Source: Methanoregula sp. UBA247
GTDB taxonomy: Archaea > Halobacteriota > Methanomicrobia > Methanomicrobiales > Methanospirillaceae
Reading direction: 5' to 3'
Length of the DNA: 64,000 bases
Assembly (NCBI GenBank): GCA_002495055.1
Contig: DADR01000021.1
Location: forward strand, 7,099 to 71,098
In this document: positions 55,868-64,000 of the stretch, one piece after another
How the letters are laid out: each line of letters opens with the position of its first letter
How positions within the stretch are numbered: position 1 is the first letter of the stretch
The notes under the pieces: model-generated
Databases searched by the model: none
Told to the model about the DNA's origin: nothing
What the model saw: only the letters and a program-made list of their open reading frames with translations
Position numbers and translations under genes: made by a program

Positions 55868-56327
55868 TATAACCACTCGAATTATAACTGATCTTGTTCA
55901 ATCCCTTTCCTGTTGTATTTCCCGCTATTCCCCGTGTGGCACCCACTCCGGCGAGCGCAACATGCGTCTCAAGAGATCCCCGTGATATCATAACATCCTG
56001 ATCAACCGGATTTGCACCGGGACCGATCTCGACAAAATAATTCTTCCCGGCGATATCATCGGGGATATCAAAACGGGTGGTAATCGTCCCATCTCTCGGA
56101 GCAATTGAATATACATCAACGATCCGCGTGGAAATACCATTGCCGATATCAGTAAAGGCGACATAAGACAGCCTGTTGGCGGGATCTTCCATGATGTTTG
56201 TGTTCACCAGGAGGAGCATTACAATAAGAAGTCCCATGAGTACTCCGCTGATCATGATGTACTCGATAAGGTTTGCCACTCCGGATTCGGTATAGCGCTG
56301 GTTACAGGGACGTCCAGTTTTCATCAT
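55860..56327 (-). CDS. Pilin-like membrane-anchored protein
   Basis: 155 residues (ATG ATG at 56327/56324). Short charged leader, ESGVANLIEYIMISGVLMGLLIVMLLLV helix, then a beta-rich domain with GNGISTRIVDVY and a Gly-rich end. The leader and helix resemble type IV pilin-like/TadE-like proteins; similar to the archaeal DUF7266 group. Overlaps the next gene by 8 bp. Confidence 0.72.
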   Translation of the reverse strand: MMKTGRPCNQRYTESGVANLIEYIMISGVLMGLLIVMLLLVNTNIMEDPANRLSYVAFTDIGNGISTRIVDVYSIAPRDGTITTRFDIPDDIAGKNYFVEIGPGANPVDQDVMISRGSLETHVALAGVGATRGIAGNTTGKGLNKISYNSSGYNG

Positions 56328-56667
56328 ATTCTGTCACCCCGTTATTATAATGAATGAGAGCATAGGAATGGGTATCCTGCGGAGTTTGAGGTAATATAAC
56401 CGTATATCTTACAATTGCATTCTTGCGGTTCATTGCAATAGCAGTAATATCGCTATTAACTAACGTGGAATTCGAAACAGTTGTGTTGTATTCTATAACT
56501 CCCGTAAGATCCCGGATATCATTTTTCGGAAATTCGATTACACTCTCCGCAGTAGTCTGTCCAACCACGGTGGACTGGTTGATGATAATTGCCAGGAAGA
56601 AGAAGCTGAAACTTATCAGGAACCCCATAAGGATAATCCATTGGGCATCATCATTCAGTCGCGCCAC
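56302..56667 (-). CDS. Pilin-like membrane-anchored protein
   Basis: 121 residues from ATG at 56667. LNDDAQWIILMGFLISFSFFFLAIIINQ is leader and transmembrane helix; the external part is about 85 residues with three N-x-[ST] sites. No signal-peptidase-I site is seen. Overlaps both neighbours (13 and 26 bp). Confidence 0.72.
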   Translation of the reverse strand: MARLNDDAQWIILMGFLISFSFFFLAIIINQSTVVGQTTAESVIEFPKNDIRDLTGVIEYNTTVSNSTLVNSDITAIAMNRKNAIVRYTVILPQTPQDTHSYALIHYNNGVTEYDENWTSL

Positions 56668-57164
56668 ATCAGCACCTCCACAAGTACAGCACGGTCCTGA
56701 ACAGGGAAATAATTATTACCACAGACATTTTTTTTCGCAATCACCCATTTTGTCACACGGACCGCATGTTCTCCACCGCTCAGGTTGCGGGAAAAACTTA
56801 AAGGATAGGAGGCTATTGAATTATCTACGTTATTCCGGCAGGTGTAACTCGCGGTAAACTGGATATGGTCAGGGCCAGATAAGGTCCGGTTGTTGGTAAT
56901 GTTTAAAAACATTTTTTTGAATCCCTCTCCATTGTCATCCCGAACAAACGCGCTTAGATTACTTATCGTGTATATATCCGGGGGAGTGTCCATCGCCATC
57001 AGTGCATCAGTTCCGATCTGTTCGAGGTGCATATCGCTGATATGGGTATCCCCGGCAGTATACACGGATGTAGCGCTGACGACCAGATATGCAGTCATGA
57101 TCATGATCAGGCCTGCAGCGATCCCTTCGATTGTATAGAGTTGCCCCTCTTCACTCCTTACCAT
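56655..57164 (-). CDS. Pilin-like membrane-anchored protein
   Basis: 169 residues from ATG at 57164. MVRSEEGQLYTIEGIAAGLIMIMTAYLVVSATSVYT: leader GQLYTIEG and hydrophobic helix, as in archaeal pilin-like proteins (DUF7288-like). External domain with two Cys (YTCRNN and KNVCGNN), which may form a disulfide, and N-glycosylation sites. Overlaps the upstream gene by 7 bp. Confidence 0.74.
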   Translation of the reverse strand: MVRSEEGQLYTIEGIAAGLIMIMTAYLVVSATSVYTAGDTHISDMHLEQIGTDALMAMDTPPDIYTISNLSAFVRDDNGEGFKKMFLNITNNRTLSGPDHIQFTASYTCRNNVDNSIASYPLSFSRNLSGGEHAVRVTKWVIAKKNVCGNNYFPVQDRAVLVEVLMWRD

Positions 57165-58258
57165 ACCGCTACCTCCACAATTGCATCTTTGAGCTTTGGC
57201 TGAGTGACCTGGGTAGCGTTGTAATCGTATTCAAAGGGGGTAGTATTCAGATTTTTAACTTTGGTAGCCGGATTATAATATGTCAGAACCCCGTCTAAAC
57301 CATCATAATCCGGAAGTGCCTGTGTATTGTTCAAAAATATACAATTCGTGGTAACGTCAAACCTCATGGCGATGAAAATCTGTGAATTCTGGGCCTTCAT
57401 CTGATCGAAAAAATACGGAGTAAATCCGAGCGTAATATTGTCTGTAACGGTCGTCGGCATTGATGACACCCGTACGCTACTGCCGTCGATATATGGATTA
57501 TTTGTGGCGGGATTATAGGGCACCGGGGAATAAATCCCCGCATCCAGTTTATATACTTTTATGTTTGTCAGATTAATTCCATTACACGTTGAACTCACTG
57601 AACTCAGATTCGTGATGTTGATTACTATCTTTTCCCGGGCCGGATCGATCTGGTATGCCAGATTCGTGATATCGGTAAGAAGGTAGGAGTTATTGATCTC
57701 GATCGAAAAAACATGCGTATTAACGTTGTCTGTTTTATGATAGGACGCGGACGACGCGTCGATTGTGGCATAACTCCCTTCTTTTATCTTGGCAATACGG
57801 CGGGAATACCCATAGCCATCCGGTATAATTCCTCCCATAGATTGCGTATTGTTTTTTTCTCTATCAAAAATTGAAATATTGAACCGGTACGGGTAGTCTC
57901 CAAATATTGCTCTCTGGTGATAATCGTCAGGGTAAATAAAAGCCGTTGTACAGAAGAAGCGGTTCACTTTATCCTGAGAGAGGATATTAGGTCTATCTCT
58001 TGATAATGCAAGACCGAAGCGCGTCACGCTGAATTTTTGCAGGTCGTTATAGGACTCCCACGGAGGAGCGGCCGGCCATCCCGGGTCCTCGACAAGAATT
58101 ACACCAGTCCGGTATGCTACCGCATCAAAATCTATTGTATAGGACTGCAACCCGATTAATAATCCGGGTATCATCGATACTACCCAGATAAACGCGAGTA
58201 GGAAAATCGTAAAGCCCACGAGAAAATCGATGGAAAGATTTCCTTTTTCGTCAGTCAT
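57158..58258 (-). CDS. Large pilin-like membrane-anchored protein
   Basis: 366 residues. MTDEKGNLSIDFLVGFTIFLLAFIWVVSMIPGLLIGLQ: leader GNLSIDFLVG plus one long helix. The ~325-residue external domain is beta-rich with many Asn/Tyr/Ser and at least eight N-x-[ST] sites. Resembles archaeal DUF7287-type pilin-like proteins. Two bases separate it from the upstream lipoprotein gene. Confidence 0.75.
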   Translation of the reverse strand: MTDEKGNLSIDFLVGFTIFLLAFIWVVSMIPGLLIGLQSYTIDFDAVAYRTGVILVEDPGWPAAPPWESYNDLQKFSVTRFGLALSRDRPNILSQDKVNRFFCTTAFIYPDDYHQRAIFGDYPYRFNISIFDREKNNTQSMGGIIPDGYGYSRRIAKIKEGSYATIDASSASYHKTDNVNTHVFSIEINNSYLLTDITNLAYQIDPAREKIVINITNLSSVSSTCNGINLTNIKVYKLDAGIYSPVPYNPATNNPYIDGSSVRVSSMPTTVTDNITLGFTPYFFDQMKAQNSQIFIAMRFDVTTNCIFLNNTQALPDYDGLDGVLTYYNPATKVKNLNTTPFEYDYNATQVTQPKLKDAIVEVAVW

Positions 58259-58260
58259 TG

Positions 58261-58830
58261 TTATATGATCAACGCTCCTGTGGTTGCATTAAACGTAAGA
58301 CTCCTGCTTGAACTTCCCGAAGTAATCGTGAGCGTGTAGACCCCTCTTTGTAATTCAAGATCCCACTGTTCAGTAACTCCAGGGGATGGATTAATTGCCG
58401 CTCTGTTTTGTTTGAGCAGATTGCCGGGCGTCACAATCGTATCCAAAAATATCTGTTCAGAAGGGAGTGTTACATTCTTTATCGTTGTCCAGCCTGCCCT
58501 GTCATTAACTAAAAACTCTGATCCTTTGTTTCCGGATACTCCAAAAATCCAGCTTTTTGCATTTCCCGATTCATCCAGATTTCGGGAAAGCATAAAATAT
58601 ACATTTTTTTCATTACCCGTTTCATCCATTGAATCCGATTGATATTCCCGGAGATTCTGTTTTGCTTCTTCGAAACTGATGCGGGAAGATTCTCCCAGTG
58701 CGGTAATCTGGGCAATCCCCTGATTTTGCTGAGATGACTGGTTTGCCGGTGATTGCGCTATGCAAGCACTAATCAAGATTAATGCGATAAGTGGTACGAT
58801 GGCGAAAATGGTGGGGATATTTCTGCGCAT
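58261..58830 (-). CDS. Lipoprotein, first gene of the pilin-like operon
   Basis: 189 residues. Signal peptide with lipobox ISAC (Cys23 lipidated). Ser/Gln-rich linker, then ~140 residues containing a helical EEAKQNLREYQ segment and a beta domain with YTLTITSGSSSRSLTFNATTG. No family recognised. AAGGAAG lies before the ATG and a TATA box (caatatttatatctg, 58862-58876) precedes it. All five following genes overlap or touch, so it shares their job, perhaps as an outer anchor. Confidence 0.78.
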   Translation of the reverse strand: MRRNIPTIFAIVPLIALILISACIAQSPANQSSQQNQGIAQITALGESSRISFEEAKQNLREYQSDSMDETGNEKNVYFMLSRNLDESGNAKSWIFGVSGNKGSEFLVNDRAGWTTIKNVTLPSEQIFLDTIVTPGNLLKQNRAAINPSPGVTEQWDLELQRGVYTLTITSGSSSRSLTFNATTGALII

Positions 58831-58861
58831 ATTCTTCCTTAAGGCTTATTTAGAGAAGAAC

Positions 58862-58876
58862 AGATATAAATATTGG
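58862..58876 (-). promoter_or_regulatory. TATA box of the pilin-like operon
   Basis: On the minus strand caatatttatatctg lies 32-46 bp before the ATG at 58830, leaving a short leader with AAGGAAG. Confidence 0.5.
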
Positions 58877-58999
58877 TATTCTTTTTAGTATCAACCATCA
58901 TTGGATTGGAAAAAATGTTACCTACGGTCATCTGTTTTTGGAGGATCGCGACCTCTTCTTGTACCTGTTTGCCTGTTCATAAAAAAGATAAATGTACGA

Positions 59000-59872
59000 T
59001 TACGGCACGATTTTAGTGATGGGGATCTCAAGGATATCTTCTGCACCGCAAGCCTTGAGTTTTGGGATCAGCTGGTTGACTGCATTCTTGGGAACAACGG
59101 TCTGGATACTGTAATAGTCTATCCCATGAAGGTGGCTGACCGTTGGTTTTTTCATGGCTGGAAGGGCAGCGACAATCTTGTCCATGCTGCGGGTCGGGAC
59201 GTTCATTGTCAGGAGTACTTTATTCCGTGCCTCTATTACCCCAAAGAGGAGGATCTTTATCTCCTCGATTTCCCGGCGTTTCTGTGGATCTGCCCAGCTC
59301 GCTTTGTTTGCAATGATGACCGTATAGGACTCCATAATCTGCCCGATAATCTTCAGTCCGTTTTTACGCAGAGTCGTACCTGTTTCTGTCAGGTCAACTA
59401 CCACATCCATGAGATCGGGTACTTTTGCTTCTGATGCCCCGTAAGAGTGGAATAACTGAACAGGGATTCCCAATTGTTTAAAATATTTTTGTGTGAGTTC
59501 AGGGTATTCCGTTGTTACCCGGCTTCCCGGGCGGATATGGCTGACATCCTCAATCGGTTCATCGCGGTGAACAGCGACCACGATCTTTACATTCCCCTCC
59601 CCGGTCTTGCTATACGAGAGATCTGCTACTTCGACGATATCGGATCCGGTCTCATTTACCCAGTCCAGACCGGAGATGCCAATATCAAAATATCCTTTTT
59701 CAACGTAGGTGGGGATTTCCTGCGGGCGTAGTATTTTTACTTTGCCAATCCGATCATCGGCAATCCGGGGATTATAATCGCGGTCAGTTCGCCTCACCTC
59801 AAGGTCAGCCTCTTTGAAAAGCTGGAGTGTCTGTGCCTCAAGGCTGCCTTTTGGGAGTGCAATAGTAATCAT
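59000..59872 (-). CDS. hisG: ATP phosphoribosyltransferase (long form), histidine biosynthesis
   Basis: 290 residues from ATG at 59872 (MITIALPKGSLEAQTLQLF). ALPKGSL, EIPTYVEKGYFDIGISGLDWVNE and DLMDVVVDLTETGTTLRKNGL are HisG signatures. The length and the C-terminal HLHGIDYYSIQTVVPKNAVNQLIPKLKACGAEDILEIPITKI show the long form with a regulatory ACT-like domain for histidine feedback, so no HisZ is needed. It adds phosphoribosyl to ATP, the first step of His synthesis. 49 bp after the DUF1015 gene on the same strand. Confidence 0.95.
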   Translation of the reverse strand: MITIALPKGSLEAQTLQLFKEADLEVRRTDRDYNPRIADDRIGKVKILRPQEIPTYVEKGYFDIGISGLDWVNETGSDIVEVADLSYSKTGEGNVKIVVAVHRDEPIEDVSHIRPGSRVTTEYPELTQKYFKQLGIPVQLFHSYGASEAKVPDLMDVVVDLTETGTTLRKNGLKIIGQIMESYTVIIANKASWADPQKRREIEEIKILLFGVIEARNKVLLTMNVPTRSMDKIVAALPAMKKPTVSHLHGIDYYSIQTVVPKNAVNQLIPKLKACGAEDILEIPITKIVP

Positions 59873-59921
59873 ATCAGATTCAATCGCTGTAAAAAACGAT
59901 AAAGGGCAAGGGTTGGGTTTT

Positions 59922-61187
59922 TTATTTGAAAGTATGAACGACAAGACCACTCAGGAGTTTTGGTTCAAACCATGTGGATTTTGGTGGCATGACACCGTCT
60001 GCATCTGCGATGGCAAGAACGGTATCGACCCTTACCGGCTGCATGGCAAATGCAATCTGGTACTTGCCCTCATCAACGAGTCTCTCAAGATCAGAAACCG
60101 GACGGGCACCCCCGAGATACTGCAGACGTGGATCTCCCCGAGGATCCGTTATACCAAGCATTGTCTCAAGCACATGTTTCTGGAGTATGGCGACATCAAG
60201 GGTATTGAGTGGCGGTAGACTGGAATCAATTGGACGTGTGCACTCGTACCAGCGCCCAGAAAGGTACAGGTGAATCACGTGGAATTTTTCGGGGGGAGTA
60301 GTTCTTGGAGGAATGTTGTACCCTTTTCCATCAACCGGACCATATTCCCGGACATCAAAACAGTCTTTGAGTCTGTTCAGGAACTGTTCCTGGGTGAAAG
60401 TACCCAAATCCGTAAGCAGTCGGCTGTATCCATGAATCTTGACCCGGTCATGAGCAAACATCACTCCCATAAACCGTGTTACTTCACCTATAGCATTTTT
60501 TCCGGCAGCGATGCGACGGTCCACCACATTAAGTGCAGCTTTTGCCCGATGATGACCATCAGCGATATAAAGCGCCGGTACCAAGGAGAAGCATGTTTCA
60601 AGTCGATCAAGGGCTTTCCTATCTGTGATCCGGAAGATCTGGTGAATTATTCCTGAATGCGTCGTAACTTCTGCATCTGGTGCTGATGATTGATTGACAA
60701 GTGATTCAATAAAGGAAAAAATTCCTTCCCCGTTCCGGTAAAGGAGAACCACGGGGCCGTTGTGGGCTTTAACTGCCTCAATATGCCGGGTACGGTCCTC
60801 TTCTTTGTCATAACGTGTCTGCTCATGGCGGCGGATATTATTTTTCCGGTAATCCTCAACGTCAAGACAACAACAAAGCCCGAGAAAGGTTTCGTCCTCC
60901 TGTAAAACCCGGTACAGGTACATGCCGGGTGTCGGATCCTTTTTCATGCGACCATCTGATTCAAGCGCGACGAAATTTTCGTGTGCCCGCTGGTATACAC
61001 GATCATCATCAGGAGCAAGACCTGGCAATTCCGCGTCCGGCCGGCTTACACGGAGAAAAGTTTCGGGATTTTTGGCGATGATTGCCCGTGCTTCATCAGC
61101 GGTCACGACATCGTAGGGAACAGCTGCAATTGCAGATGCTGCTAAACGATCGGGACGAACTCCTGCAAAACGATAGATCATGACCAT
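59922..61187 (-). CDS. DUF1015 family protein
   Basis: 421 residues from ATG at 61187 (or 61181). Begins IYRFAGVRPDRLAASAIAAVPYDVV, then RRHEQTRYDKEEDRTRHIEAVKAHNGPVVLLY and ALYIADGHHRAKAALN, both strongly conserved in DUF1015. The motif DGHHR and the H-E-x-T pattern resemble the active sites of ParB-like nucleotide enzymes and SerK-type kinases, so a small-molecule kinase or nucleotide hydrolase is possible. In methanogens it often lies near serine/phosphoserine genes; here it precedes hisG. Confidence 0.88.
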   Translation of the reverse strand: MVMIYRFAGVRPDRLAASAIAAVPYDVVTADEARAIIAKNPETFLRVSRPDAELPGLAPDDDRVYQRAHENFVALESDGRMKKDPTPGMYLYRVLQEDETFLGLCCCLDVEDYRKNNIRRHEQTRYDKEEDRTRHIEAVKAHNGPVVLLYRNGEGIFSFIESLVNQSSAPDAEVTTHSGIIHQIFRITDRKALDRLETCFSLVPALYIADGHHRAKAALNVVDRRIAAGKNAIGEVTRFMGVMFAHDRVKIHGYSRLLTDLGTFTQEQFLNRLKDCFDVREYGPVDGKGYNIPPRTTPPEKFHVIHLYLSGRWYECTRPIDSSLPPLNTLDVAILQKHVLETMLGITDPRGDPRLQYLGGARPVSDLERLVDEGKYQIAFAMQPVRVDTVLAIADADGVMPPKSTWFEPKLLSGLVVHTFK

Positions 61188-61342
61188 TCAATTCACCTTA
61201 CGAACACGAAAGAAATAACCTGTCCTCATTGTTGGGTGTGCTACCATATATTTTCCCGCCTATTATTACGGGACAAACACTTTTGTACTAAAACGATCTC
61301 ATTGATGATACTGCTGAGCTGAGGGAACAGGAGTCACAAACG

Positions 61343-61828
61343 ATGATCCGGCCATATGATCCTGCCATGTACCCGTTACCCCAAATCCGCCGGGCGGTAC
61401 CCTCAGATGTTACAGCGATTGTTGCCATCGAGAAAGAATCATTTATCGATCCATGGGAACCTGCTGTTTTTCTTGAAGCCTTTACTTTTTTTCCTTCAAC
61501 CTACTTTGTTGCTGTTTGTGATGGCGCTATAGCGGGGTTTATCGTTGGCGGACTGGAAAACACTGGTGAAAATATCTATGGACACTTATGCAATTTCGGG
61601 GTGAGTGCGTCCTACCGGCGCATGGGGATCGGAAGATTACTGTTATGGCGGCTTGAGCACCAGTTCATGGTCGAACTCGCAACCGCAGTCCAACTTGAAG
61701 TGCGGGTTTCCAATACGAACGCGCAGAAGTTCTACCGCCGTCTGGGATATCGGGATGTTTTCCGGATCGATGACTATTATTTCAATGGGGAGGATGCTCT
61801 CGTAATGATGAAAGAGTTCAGGTTTTAA
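61343..61828 (+). CDS. rimI: Ribosomal protein S18-alanine/N-terminal acetyltransferase, GNAT (RimI-like)
   Basis: 161 residues with the GNAT fold. VSASYRRMGIGRLLLWRLEHQ is the acetyl-CoA motif R/Q-x2-G-x-G/A; EVRVSNTNAQKFYRRLGYRDVFRIDDYYFNGEDALVMMKE is the RimI ending. In archaea, this enzyme acetylates protein N-termini (Ard1/NatA-like). ATG 61343 has caggag upstream. Its stop overlaps the HMG-CoA reductase stop by 4 bp, convergently. Confidence 0.92.
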   Translation: MIRPYDPAMYPLPQIRRAVPSDVTAIVAIEKESFIDPWEPAVFLEAFTFFPSTYFVAVCDGAIAGFIVGGLENTGENIYGHLCNFGVSASYRRMGIGRLLLWRLEHQFMVELATAVQLEVRVSNTNAQKFYRRLGYRDVFRIDDYYFNGEDALVMMKEFRF

Positions 61829-63102
61829 CCACGCCCGAGCTGCTGGTGTGCCCGTGCGAGGTGCTGGGCAGCCAGGGCACCAAGCAGGGAGATCTCCCCG
61901 GCCAGTACACCTACCCCGACGATTTCTGCAAATTTTTTGGCATTGGTTCCCGGGGGATTTCCCCCTCCGGCAACGCCGAGTATCCTGAGGCACTCCTGCT
62001 GTGTTTCCAGCCCGGTTCCTCCACCAACCGTTCCCACGGGTAGTGAAGGGAGTGTTACTGAGATATATACGCCAGAATCCGTCAGATCCACGGTGGTGAT
62101 GCAGGTGCTGCCGTCAATTGCATGGGCTGCGTCCTGCCCGCATGCGATGAACATGGCAGCAACGATATTTGCCGCGTGGGCATTGAATCCCATCGAGCCT
62201 GCACGCGCAGATCCAACAAGATTTTTTCGGTAGTTCACCTCGAACAGGCTTTTTGCGTCAGTTTTTAAGATCTGGCTGATGTTTTCATGTGAGAGAGCAA
62301 TACCGGCAACAACACTTCTTCCACGCCCCATAATGCCATTGATCACTGCGGGTTTTTTATCGGTGCACATATTACCGGAAAGGGCAATGAGCCGTGCCCC
62401 GGTTCCTTGTGCGATGAGCTCTGCAACCTTTGCGCTCGCTATCGTGACCATGTTCATTCCCATTGCATCCTTGGTATCGAATTCGATCCTGACAAAAACA
62501 CTGGTGCCGGCAATATATGTTACAACGTCGGTCATTTTTCCATGTGATGTGGTACTTTCTGCAGCCGCGCGGAGATCATCACGGTGAGCAGACACCCAGT
62601 CTGCTACCTGTCTGGCATGCACGATACTATCGACAGCAAAAACAGGTGCTCTTGTCATACCGTCATGGAGAATACGTGCGTGAGCTCCCCCAGCCTGTGA
62701 TATTGCACTGCAGCCACGGTTAACGGATGCGACGAGTGCACCTTCTGTTGTTGCAAGTGGAAGATAGAAACTTCCCTGCGCGTATTCCCCGGCAACAATA
62801 AGAGGTCCTGCAACGCCGACAGGTACCTGGACCGTGCCGATCATATTTTCGCAGTTACGTTTCACCACTCGTTCGATATCGATAGAGAAAATACCGACAT
62901 TCTCAAGAGTTGTCCCGGTTTCCTGTTCGATAAATGCCCGTCGTAATCGAATCGCATCAAGAGGCGGGAATTCTTTCTCCAGCTCGTAAATCTTATATGA
63001 GCCATTCTTCAGCTTGGTAAAAATGATACTTTCCTTCTCCGGGTCTCGACGGGATCCCTCTACGGGAACGGACTCCCCGCGGCGCTCTGCATCATCAGCC
63101 AT
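61825..63102 (-). CDS. hmgA: HMG-CoA reductase, class I (mevalonate pathway)
   Basis: 425 residues. ENMIGTVQVPVGVAGPLIV has the catalytic Glu; DAMGMNMVT is the NADPH-binding motif; LSGNMCTDKKPAVINGIMGRGRSV has the catalytic Lys; GTVGGGTGLETQQECLRILGV and the His in AAQHLARAH complete the class I pattern. It reduces HMG-CoA to mevalonate for archaeal lipid synthesis. Downstream steps of the archaeal branch are at 13841-16791. It shares a 47-bp divergent promoter with the methyltransferase gene; its mRNA may be leaderless. Confidence 0.96.
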   Translation of the reverse strand: MADDAERRGESVPVEGSRRDPEKESIIFTKLKNGSYKIYELEKEFPPLDAIRLRRAFIEQETGTTLENVGIFSIDIERVVKRNCENMIGTVQVPVGVAGPLIVAGEYAQGSFYLPLATTEGALVASVNRGCSAISQAGGAHARILHDGMTRAPVFAVDSIVHARQVADWVSAHRDDLRAAAESTTSHGKMTDVVTYIAGTSVFVRIEFDTKDAMGMNMVTIASAKVAELIAQGTGARLIALSGNMCTDKKPAVINGIMGRGRSVVAGIALSHENISQILKTDAKSLFEVNYRKNLVGSARAGSMGFNAHAANIVAAMFIACGQDAAHAIDGSTCITTVDLTDSGVYISVTLPSLPVGTVGGGTGLETQQECLRILGVAGGGNPPGTNAKKFAEIVGVGVLAGEISLLGALAAQHLARAHQQLGRG

Positions 63103-63107
63103 GAATA

Positions 63108-63124
63108 TTTATACATCGTATAAA
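63108..63124. promoter_or_regulatory. Palindromic divergent TATA element between hmgA and trm5
   Basis: tttatac-atc-gtataaa, a perfect 7-bp inverted repeat in the 47-bp space between two divergent starts. Each arm can act as a TATA box for one gene, about 26-40 bp from its start for the plus-strand gene. Confidence 0.45.
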
Positions 63125-63149
63125 TTTATGATACAGGTGGTTATGGAAG

Positions 63150-64000
63150 ATGGTCGAGCAATGGAGCGTCCGCGTCTTGGCACAGCAGGGCGAAGAAGTC
63201 CGGCGGAGGCTTATTGAGGAAGGGGTACTGGATTTATCGCTTAAAGTCCGTCGTGATGGCTCCACACTTCTCCTGCCAGTGACCGCACCTTGTGAAGGTG
63301 CGGAATTATACGATTTTGAGGTCTTGCCAGGACGGCTGGCGCTTCCACGACATGAGCTCGTTGGCGGTATCGCAATCATGCAGGATCGCGACCCATCGGG
63401 CGCGGCAAAAATTATGAGTTCACGTCCGTCACTTCATACAATCGTGTATGCTGTAAGCGAAGTTACGGGTGAGTACCGTACTCGCGAATTTGAGATTCTT
63501 GCTGGCAAACGCACCACCCGCACCGATGTGATCGAGTACGGACACCGGTTTAAAATTGATCTTGCGGGGGCATACTTCTCTGTCAGGCTCTCCACCGAGC
63601 GGCAACGCATTCTTGCACAGGTACAGGAAGACGAGAAGATCCTTGATATGTTTGCCGGGGTCGGGCCGTTTGCGATCACGCTTGCAGCAAAGGCTGCGCT
63701 GGTTGTTGCCGCTGATCTCAATCCGCGTGCCGTTGAACTAATGCGGGAAAATCTCATGCAGAACCGGGTCCGTAACGCTGTTCCCGTTCTTGCAGATGCC
63801 CGGCGGCTCGCTGCCGTCCTGCCATGGAAGTTCGACCGGGTCGTCATGAACCTGCCCCTTGCCGGCACGGAGTTCCTGCCGGATGCGTTCCGGCTCTGCC
63901 GGCCCGGCAGCGCGATCCACTTCTATTCGCTGGTTTCTGTCCAGGGTGAGCATACAGCCCGGATAGAGGAAATGGGCGGGAGTGTGCTTTCTGAGCGGGA
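63150..64000 (+). CDS. trm5: tRNA (guanine37-N1)-methyltransferase Trm5 family (partial)
   Basis: 283 residues from ATG at 63150 to the window edge, with aggtgg upstream. N-terminal domain (LIEEGVLDLSLKVRRDGSTLLLPV), then the Trm5 core EYGHRFKIDLAGAYFSVRLSTERQRIL, SAM-binding ILDMFAGVGPFAITLA, AADLNPRAVELMRENLMQNRV, and the catalytic-site NLP in VVMNLPL. It methylates G37 of tRNAs, preventing frameshifts. The end is outside the window. Confidence 0.93.
   Translation, partial: MVEQWSVRVLAQQGEEVRRRLIEEGVLDLSLKVRRDGSTLLLPVTAPCEGAELYDFEVLPGRLALPRHELVGGIAIMQDRDPSGAAKIMSSRPSLHTIVYAVSEVTGEYRTREFEILAGKRTTRTDVIEYGHRFKIDLAGAYFSVRLSTERQRILAQVQEDEKILDMFAGVGPFAITLAAKAALVVAADLNPRAVELMRENLMQNRVRNAVPVLADARRLAAVLPWKFDRVVMNLPLAGTEFLPDAFRLCRPGSAIHFYSLVSVQGEHTARIEEMGGSVLSER

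Noticed and set aside
1..64000. CRISPR array, insertion sequence, integrase or att-site at the tRNA
   Set aside because: No regularly spaced repeats, transposase or integrase motifs, or repeated tRNA 3' end were seen by eye.

Overview
The window comes from a methanogenic euryarchaeon, most likely of the order Methanomicrobiales (Methanoregula-like). Supporting genes are the coenzyme F420 enzyme CofD, a complete archaeal A-type ATPase operon (H-I-K-E-C-F-A-B-D), the archaeal family D polymerase large subunit with an intein, aIF1A, archaeal HMG-CoA reductase, the archaeal phosphomevalonate-dehydratase route, Trm5, many lipoproteins with archaeal lipoboxes, and TATA-box promoters. No CRISPR array, insertion sequence, rRNA or phage was seen.

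Layout. 1-12500: housekeeping and metabolism (methionine synthase, nondiscriminating AspRS, beta-propeller lipoprotein, TMEM175-like channel, iron-sulfur flavoprotein, threonine dehydratase, cytosine deaminase-like protein, HEAT-repeat protein, PEGA lipoprotein, CofD, HD phosphohydrolase). 12800-16800: a lipoprotein and membrane protein, then ubiX-ubiD-acnX, which supply a prenyl-FMN synthase, a decarboxylase and the dehydratase large subunit of the archaeal mevalonate pathway; the HMG-CoA reductase of the same pathway lies at 61825-63102. 16860-19240: a DUF1646 transporter bracketed by two copies of an unrecognised ~110-residue protein family.

19470-40760 is dominated by two different rotary ATPases. 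The first (20600-27637) has the compact E-DUF2764-A-B-D-I-K gene order known from chlamydiae and spirochaetes, with a Na+-type rotor subunit; it looks transferred from bacteria. The second (32267-40762) is the full archaeal operon. Each is preceded by a divergent tandem-UspA gene, so the UspA/ATPase arrangement occurs twice.

40800-46700: HEAT-repeat proteins and polC with a 165-residue mini-intein that ends in Gln. 46996-47078: tRNA-Leu(CAA). 47400-53500: an accessory signalling cluster with very small proteins (two of them paralogous), a SatP-type acetate/succinate transporter, a chemoreceptor with nearly identical tandem HAMP-like modules and a one-base frameshift at a TTT-TAA site, CheW, a response regulator, and a truncated second receiver. 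53800-58830: LysE exporter, aIF1A with an apparent CTG start, and a six-gene overlapping operon of pilin-like membrane-anchored proteins plus a lipoprotein. 59000-64000: hisG, DUF1015, rimI, hmgA and the start of a trm5-type methyltransferase.

The strongest candidates for new biology are the minor-pilin-like operon lacking its own ATPase, the duplicated UspA/rotary-ATPase arrangement, the microprotein/SatP/chemoreceptor cluster, and the possible +1 frameshift in the chemoreceptor.
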